Source: Cyclobacteriaceae bacterium (GTDB taxonomy: Bacteria > Bacteroidota > Bacteroidia > Cytophagales > Cyclobacteriaceae). Taken from it: a stretch of 10,606 bases of DNA. Positions within the stretch are counted from its first letter, which is position 1. The number at the start of each line of letters is the position of its first letter. The notes under the pieces were generated by a model. The model had not been told where the DNA came from. It searched no databases and saw only the letters and a list, made by a program, of their open reading frames with translations. Below, in pieces: positions 6,974 to 10,606 of the stretch. A program made the position numbers and the translations under genes. Location of the stretch: contig JALOMY010000065.1 of the NCBI GenBank assembly GCA_025455225.1, positions 1 through 10,606 of the forward strand, in the 5' to 3' direction.

Positions 6974-8992
6974 ATGATTTTTTCCGGTAAGGCAGGCCTT
7001 GGGATACTTTTCCTAAGCCTGATTTTTTTCAACACCGTACTGGCTCAGGAATCGGTGAGTCTCCTTGACTGGTATCGGGAGTTTCCCAGGAAAATGGAAG
7101 ATCAAACCATTGACCAATTCCTGGTCAATAATGAGAACGCCATTCTCTCAGCAATCGAGGTGCAGGATGATTCTGCCCGGGTGTTTCTTTTGCTGGAGGC
7201 CGGTATGATGCAGGCCGATAAGGCATTCAATTATGAACTTGCTATGGACTCGTACCTCAGGGCAATGGCTCTTGCCGACAGCAGCAGGGTGCAATCCGGC
7301 CAGATTTTTTCGTACTTATTGATTGCCCGTGTTTTTAAAGAAGTGGGCAATCCGGAAAAAAGTCTTCAGTTTTTAGAGAAGGCCTCGGCAATTAGCAATC
7401 TGTTAAAAGATACCTCCATTACCGCTTTGATTTTGAACGAATCCGGTAACGTGCATGTCATGGCCAACCAATTGGACGATGCACGAAAAGATTATGAACA
7501 GGTTTTACAACTTATGGATCAACTTTACGATCCGGTTGCTAAGGCAGAGGCGTTAAGCAACCTTGCAAATCTGTATGCAAAAGAGAATGATTACAACCGG
7601 GCCCTTGATTTCCACAAACAGGCGTTATCCATTTGGCGCCAGCAGCGCAACCGGCTCGAAGAAGCGAACTCGCTTAATGTGATCGGGGATTTATACAGCT
7701 TGATGAAGAATGATGAAAGGGCTTATGCCAATTATAAAGCTGCATTGGAAGTAAATCTATCCATAGATAACAAAGAAGGCATTGCAGAAGCCTACAACAG
7801 CATCGGTGTTTACTACTTTAACCAAGAAAAATACAGAGAGTCCCTGGCGAACCTGGAGCTCGCCTTATCTGCCGGTCGTTCGGCACAATCAAAAAACACA
7901 CTTCGCAAGAGTTATGAGTATTTGAGCAATTCATTAAAGGAATCAGGCGATTTCAGACGTGCACTGGAATACAAGGAATTGCTCATGGCCATGAATGATT
8001 TTATCCTGAAAGAAGAAAATGACCAGAAGCTGCTGGATATGCAGAGCCAGTATGCCCTTGAAGAAAAGGAACAAGCATTGACAAAACTTGAAAATATACG
8101 GGTGCAAAGAGAACAAGAGCTGGCTGAACAGAAACGCATTCAACTTTATCTGTACGGTATCCTGTTGCTGGCCGGTATAATCCTGGTCTTGATTATTTAT
8201 CTGTATCTGTCTAAACAGAAATCCAACAAGCAATTGCAGCTAATCAATGCACGAATTGAAGAACAAAACATTCAACTGCAGAACCTGAACAATACGAAGG
8301 ATAAGTTTTTCTCCATCATCAGCCACGATCTGAAAGGCCCCTTGAATTCACTCACTTCGTTTTCAGGTTTGCTGATCAATCACTTTGATGCCCTTAGTAA
8401 AGACGATATTCAGAAACTGGCGAAAGACCTGGATAAGTCGTTAAAGAATCTTTTTGTATTATTAAATAACCTTTTGGAGTGGGCACGTTCACAAACCGGG
8501 AACATTGATTTTACACGGGAAACGATCAACATCCAGGATGTTTTACAACAGAATAAAGAATTACTTGATGCTCAGGCAGCCGGAAAATCAATTACACTCC
8601 TCTATGAAAATACAGAACCCTTGTGGGTAGAAGCAAATAAACCATCCGTTAATACGGTTGTTCGAAACTTGCTTTCCAATGCAATTAAATTTACTCCTGT
8701 CAATGGTGTGATAAAACTCAGTGCAACTTCAAATAATCATGAAGTTATTGTTTCGATTTCCGACACGGGTCTGGGAATGAGTAAAAAAGTAATTGATAAA
8801 TTGTTTCGACTGGACGCGAAACACACTACACCCGGTACACAGAATGAGCAGGGTACGGGCCTTGGGCTGATCTTGTGCAAAGATTTCATTGAGAAGAACG
8901 GAGGTCGAATCTGGGTTGAGAGCGAAGAAGGCAAGGGTTCGGTTTTTTCGTTTAGCCTATCCGCAAGTGCGAAACAAGATGTTTCGGCATAA
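6974..8992 (+). CDS. Sensor histidine kinase with periplasmic TPR domain
   Basis: A 672-residue membrane sensor kinase. The frame extends upstream to a TTG at 6881, but ATG 6974 is chosen because it opens directly onto a signal peptide (hydrophobic to about residue 22, then VLAQ). Residues about 70-340 are helical repeats of TPR type (for example 191-221 and 271-301), predicted to be periplasmic. A coiled coil (about 345-390), one membrane helix (about 391-412) and a second short coiled coil (about 415-440) follow. The HisKA box SHDLKGPL has phospho-acceptor His451. The ATPase domain has the N box RNLLSNAIKFT at 564-574, G1 DTGLGM at 597-602 and G2 GTGLGL at 627-632. It ends without a receiver or DNA-binding domain, and no response regulator gene is adjacent, so the partner is encoded elsewhere. 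The signal is unknown. The TPR-transmembrane-kinase layout is common in Bacteroidota. Confidence 0.92.
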   Translation: MIFSGKAGLGILFLSLIFFNTVLAQESVSLLDWYREFPRKMEDQTIDQFLVNNENAILSAIEVQDDSARVFLLLEAGMMQADKAFNYELAMDSYLRAMALADSSRVQSGQIFSYLLIARVFKEVGNPEKSLQFLEKASAISNLLKDTSITALILNESGNVHVMANQLDDARKDYEQVLQLMDQLYDPVAKAEALSNLANLYAKENDYNRALDFHKQALSIWRQQRNRLEEANSLNVIGDLYSLMKNDERAYANYKAALEVNLSIDNKEGIAEAYNSIGVYYFNQEKYRESLANLELALSAGRSAQSKNTLRKSYEYLSNSLKESGDFRRALEYKELLMAMNDFILKEENDQKLLDMQSQYALEEKEQALTKLENIRVQREQELAEQKRIQLYLYGILLLAGIILVLIIYLYLSKQKSNKQLQLINARIEEQNIQLQNLNNTKDKFFSIISHDLKGPLNSLTSFSGLLINHFDALSKDDIQKLAKDLDKSLKNLFVLLNNLLEWARSQTGNIDFTRETINIQDVLQQNKELLDAQAAGKSITLLYENTEPLWVEANKPSVNTVVRNLLSNAIKFTPVNGVIKLSATSNNHEVIVSISDTGLGMSKKVIDKLFRLDAKHTTPGTQNEQGTGLGLILCKDFIEKNGGRIWVESEEGKGSVFSFSLSASAKQDVSA

Positions 8993-9053
8993 TGAATTCT
9001 GCGAAAATATTCTGGGCAAACAAGCACACATTACTGTTACTTTAATTAATACT

Positions 9054-9067
9054 GTGACTTAGGTTAC
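9054..9067. promoter_or_regulatory. Candidate Crp/Fnr-type operator upstream of the TauE/SafE gene
   Basis: GTGACTTAGGTTAC is an imperfect palindrome of two 5-base half-sites, GTGAC and GTTAC (reverse complement GTAAC), around 4 bases. This is the same 5-4-5 geometry as Fnr/Dnr sites. Its centre is 33 bp upstream of the centre of the -7 element at 9090-9097, where a class II activator would overlap the missing -33 box. A nearly identical copy lies in front of the next gene at 9983-9996, which is the main reason to take it seriously. Confidence 0.6.
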
Positions 9068-9089
9068 GTACAAACGTAGCATGACCTGA

Positions 9090-9097
9090 TACTTTTG
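9090..9097 (+). promoter_or_regulatory. -7 promoter element of the TauE/SafE gene
   Basis: TACTTTTG is an exact match to the Bacteroidota -7 consensus TAnnTTTG, 25 bases upstream of the ATG at 9123. No TTTG occupies the -33 position; the palindrome at 9054-9067 lies just upstream, which fits an activator-dependent promoter. Confidence 0.6.
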
Positions 9098-9122
9098 CAT
9101 CGAAATTAAATTCTGATTCTAC

Positions 9123-9938
9123 ATGGAGATTTTGGGTTATGCGGCTTCGATTATTATGGGTCTTACCCTGGGTTTAATAGGTGGAGGAGGTTCCATATTA
9201 ACCGTTCCCATTCTGGTGTATTTGTTTGATGTAGACCCGGTTTTGTCTACTGCTTATTCCTTGTTTGTTGTAGGATTAACCAGTGCGGTGGGCTCGGTCA
9301 GTCATTTTAGAAAGGGTAATGTTGATCTTAAAACCGCTTTGATTTTTGGTATACCCTCCATCATAGCGGTGTACATGGTTAGAAAATTTGCTGTTCCGGC
9401 TATACCCGATGTATTGTTTACGGTTGGAGAATTTGTTATGACCAAGGCCTTGTTCATAATGGTATTGTTCGCCATTCTCATGGTCCTTGCTTCTGTTTCG
9501 ATGATTCGTAAACCCAAAAAGGACGTAAACAATGGTAATGATACGGTATCCCCGGCCGCTGAAAAGAAATTCAATTACCCGTTGATTCTGGGTGAAGGAA
9601 TTTTAGTTGGGGGCATTACGGGATTAGTTGGCGCAGGAGGAGGCTTCCTGATTATTCCTGCCCTGGTTTTGCTGGCCGGCCTTCCTATGAAGCAAGCGGT
9701 GGGTACTTCCTTGTTAATAATCGCATTGAAGTCCTTGCTTGGTTTTACAGGTGATTTAGGCTCCGGATTAAAAATTGATTATACGTTTATGGTTGTTTTC
9801 TCAGCCTTTGCGATGGTTGGGATCTTAATTGGCAGTTATTTAACGCACTTTATTTCAAATGAAAAGCTCAAACCGGCTTTTGGCTGGTTTGTTTTGGTCA
9901 TGGGGTTGTATATTCTGACAAAAGAAATTTTCTTTTGA
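9123..9938 (+). CDS. TauE/SafE family sulfite/organosulfonate exporter-like permease
   Basis: A 271-residue integral inner-membrane protein, mostly hydrophobic, with about eight predicted helices. The family's internal duplication is plain: GLIGGGGSILTVPILVYL at 17-34 and GLVGAGGGFLIIPALVLL at 167-184. Each is followed by a similar polar-then-helix segment (STAYSLFVVG at 42-51, VGTSLLIIAL at 193-202). A hydrophilic, Lys- and Asn-rich loop at about 129-150 separates the halves. TauE/SafE proteins move sulfur-containing anions or other small organic anions; the direction and substrate of this one are not shown by sequence. The YeeE-type gene downstream and the shared operator support a sulfur-compound role. 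The ATG at 9123 is the natural start, and its leader lacks a Shine-Dalgarno. A separate promoter precedes the next gene, so this is a regulon more than a simple operon. Confidence 0.9.
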   Translation: MEILGYAASIIMGLTLGLIGGGGSILTVPILVYLFDVDPVLSTAYSLFVVGLTSAVGSVSHFRKGNVDLKTALIFGIPSIIAVYMVRKFAVPAIPDVLFTVGEFVMTKALFIMVLFAILMVLASVSMIRKPKKDVNNGNDTVSPAAEKKFNYPLILGEGILVGGITGLVGAGGGFLIIPALVLLAGLPMKQAVGTSLLIIALKSLLGFTGDLGSGLKIDYTFMVVFSAFAMVGILIGSYLTHFISNEKLKPAFGWFVLVMGLYILTKEIFF

Positions 9939-9950
9939 ATTTTAGGTAAG

Positions 9951-9976
9951 GAATGCAGAATTACCCTGCGGGTTCC
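9951..9976 (+). terminator. Weak imperfect hairpin after the TauE/SafE gene
   Basis: GGAA and GCAG pair with CTGC and TTCC further on, with an unpaired T opposite GGG and a 7-base loop. It lies 12 bases after the stop codon, but no T-run follows directly, so intrinsic termination is uncertain. Confidence 0.2.
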
Positions 9977-9982
9977 GTTTCA

Positions 9983-9996
9983 GTGACTTAAGTTAC
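9983..9996. promoter_or_regulatory. Candidate Crp/Fnr-type operator upstream of the YeeE gene
   Basis: GTGACTTAAGTTAC has only one mismatched pair over seven when folded on its dyad. It differs from the copy at 9054-9067 in a single base (A for G at position 9). Its centre is 34 bp upstream of the centre of the -7 element at 10020-10027, against 33 bp for the other copy. Flanking bases are otherwise unrelated, so this is not simply a duplicated promoter region. Confidence 0.62.
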
Positions 9997-10019
9997 GGAG
10001 GGCTGTGGAACCGGAACTG

Positions 10020-10027
10020 TATTTTTG
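10020..10027 (+). promoter_or_regulatory. -7 promoter element of the YeeE gene
   Basis: TATTTTTG matches the Bacteroidota consensus TAnnTTTG exactly, 34 bases upstream of the ATG at 10062. As at the TauE/SafE promoter, the -33 TTTG is absent and a palindromic site lies upstream at matching distance. Confidence 0.6.
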
Positions 10028-10061
10028 TAGTTAACTTCGAAAACAAACCAATCAATAGAAT

Positions 10062-10606
10062 ATGTTAGAAATGATTCGTCAACCGTGGCCCTGGTATGTT
10101 GCGGGTGCCCTTATCGGACTTACGGTTCCGGCCTTGTTGTTGCTCGGAAACAAGCATTTTGGAATTTCATCCTCGCTGCGTCACATCTGTGCCGCCTGTT
10201 TGCCAGCGAACATTCCTTTCTTTAAATACAATTGGCGAAGGGAAATTTGGAATTTGTTCTTTGTCGTTGGTGTATTGCTGGGTGGCGTAGTGGCTACACA
10301 ATTCCTGAGCAATCCGGATCCGATCCAGGTAGCCCCGGCAACAGCTCAGGCACTTGAAGCTTACAATATAGAAGTTGACAGCAACCTGATGCCGTCATCC
10401 ATTTTCAGTTTTGAAAATCTGTTCAGCCTTAAAGGCCTTGTATTTTTTGTAATCGGTGGATTCCTGGTTGGCTTTGGTACCCGGTATGCCGGTGGATGTA
10501 CTTCCGGTCATTCTATTATGGGATTATCCACGCTGCAATGGCCGTCATTAGTGGCTACCTGTTGTTTCATGGCAGGAGGTTTTATTATGGTACACGTGTT
10601 CTTTCC
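10062..10606 (+). CDS. YeeE/YedE family (thiosulfate-uptake-like) membrane protein, 3' end cut by window
   Basis: 181 residues are visible with no stop before the right edge. Hydrophobic segments lie at about 11-29, 63-80, 125-140 and 160-181. The family hallmark GFGTRYAGGCTSGHSIMG is at 138-154, with Cys146 in the CTSGH motif; cysteines of this family relay thiosulfate or other sulfane-sulfur compounds through the membrane in TsuA-type transporters. Further cysteines are at 43 and 46 (ICAAC) and 167-168. Full-length TsuA-like proteins are about 330 residues with two such halves. In many Bacteroidota the family is split into a roughly 185-residue protein and a shorter partner, and the size and single CTSGH motif seen so far fit the first half of such a pair. 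The partner would lie beyond the window. An in-frame ATG at 10071 is an alternative start. Confidence 0.85.
   Translation, partial: MLEMIRQPWPWYVAGALIGLTVPALLLLGNKHFGISSSLRHICAACLPANIPFFKYNWRREIWNLFFVVGVLLGGVVATQFLSNPDPIQVAPATAQALEAYNIEVDSNLMPSSIFSFENLFSLKGLVFFVIGGFLVGFGTRYAGGCTSGHSIMGLSTLQWPSLVATCCFMAGGFIMVHVFF

Noticed and set aside
10096..10290. A 64-codon plus-strand frame inside the YeeE gene.
   Set aside because: The overlapping frame from 10062 carries the YeeE family motif and membrane segments; this one is a shadow.
1..10606. Defence system, phage, insertion sequence or CRISPR array.
   Set aside because: No transposase, integrase, Cas, toxin-antitoxin or nuclease gene and no regularly spaced repeats were found. 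All large frames are explained by ordinary families.

Overview
The window reads as chromosomal DNA of a Bacteroidota bacterium, most like the Cytophagales or Cyclobacteriaceae. This rests on protein styles (TPR-fused histidine kinase, GH78 rhamnosidase with a Bacteroidota-type signal peptide, two-part YeeE transporter), on AT-rich leaders without Shine-Dalgarno sequences, and on several good matches to the Bacteroidota -7 promoter element TAnnTTTG. The lineage is inferred from these traits; no database was searched. I see no tRNA, rRNA, CRISPR array, insertion sequence or phage gene.

Left part (1-4911). A secreted alpha/beta-hydrolase esterase runs off the left edge on the minus strand. It is divergent from a lipoprotein with a PHP metal-dependent phosphoesterase domain on the plus strand. 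A short intergenic stretch follows, with an inverted repeat and a CTTTGCG-rich repeat. Then comes a secreted GH78 alpha-L-rhamnosidase on the minus strand. An esterase beside a rhamnosidase suggests breakdown of decorated plant or algal polysaccharide, but no SusC/SusD pair or sugar regulator is visible. An 8-bp-arm inverted repeat lies in the rhamnosidase leader.

Middle part (4912-8992). A small DUF2905 membrane protein sits directly downstream of an ABC-F ATPase, both on the minus strand and possibly co-transcribed. Divergent from the ABC-F gene is a sensor histidine kinase with a periplasmic TPR domain. It has no response regulator beside it.

Right part (8993-10606). Two plus-strand sulfur-compound transport genes follow: a TauE/SafE permease and a YeeE/YedE (thiosulfate-uptake-like) protein cut by the right edge. 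Each has its own promoter with a TAnnTTTG element. Each promoter also carries a near-identical imperfect palindrome, GTGACTTRRGTTAC, centred 33-34 bp upstream of the -7 element. This has the 5-4-5 layout and position expected for an activating Crp/Fnr-family site. The two genes therefore look like one regulon with separate promoters, and this is the most interesting observation in the window.

Two starts are corrected from the longest reading frame: the kinase starts at 6974 and the rhamnosidase at 4806. In both cases the chosen ATG directly opens a signal peptide.
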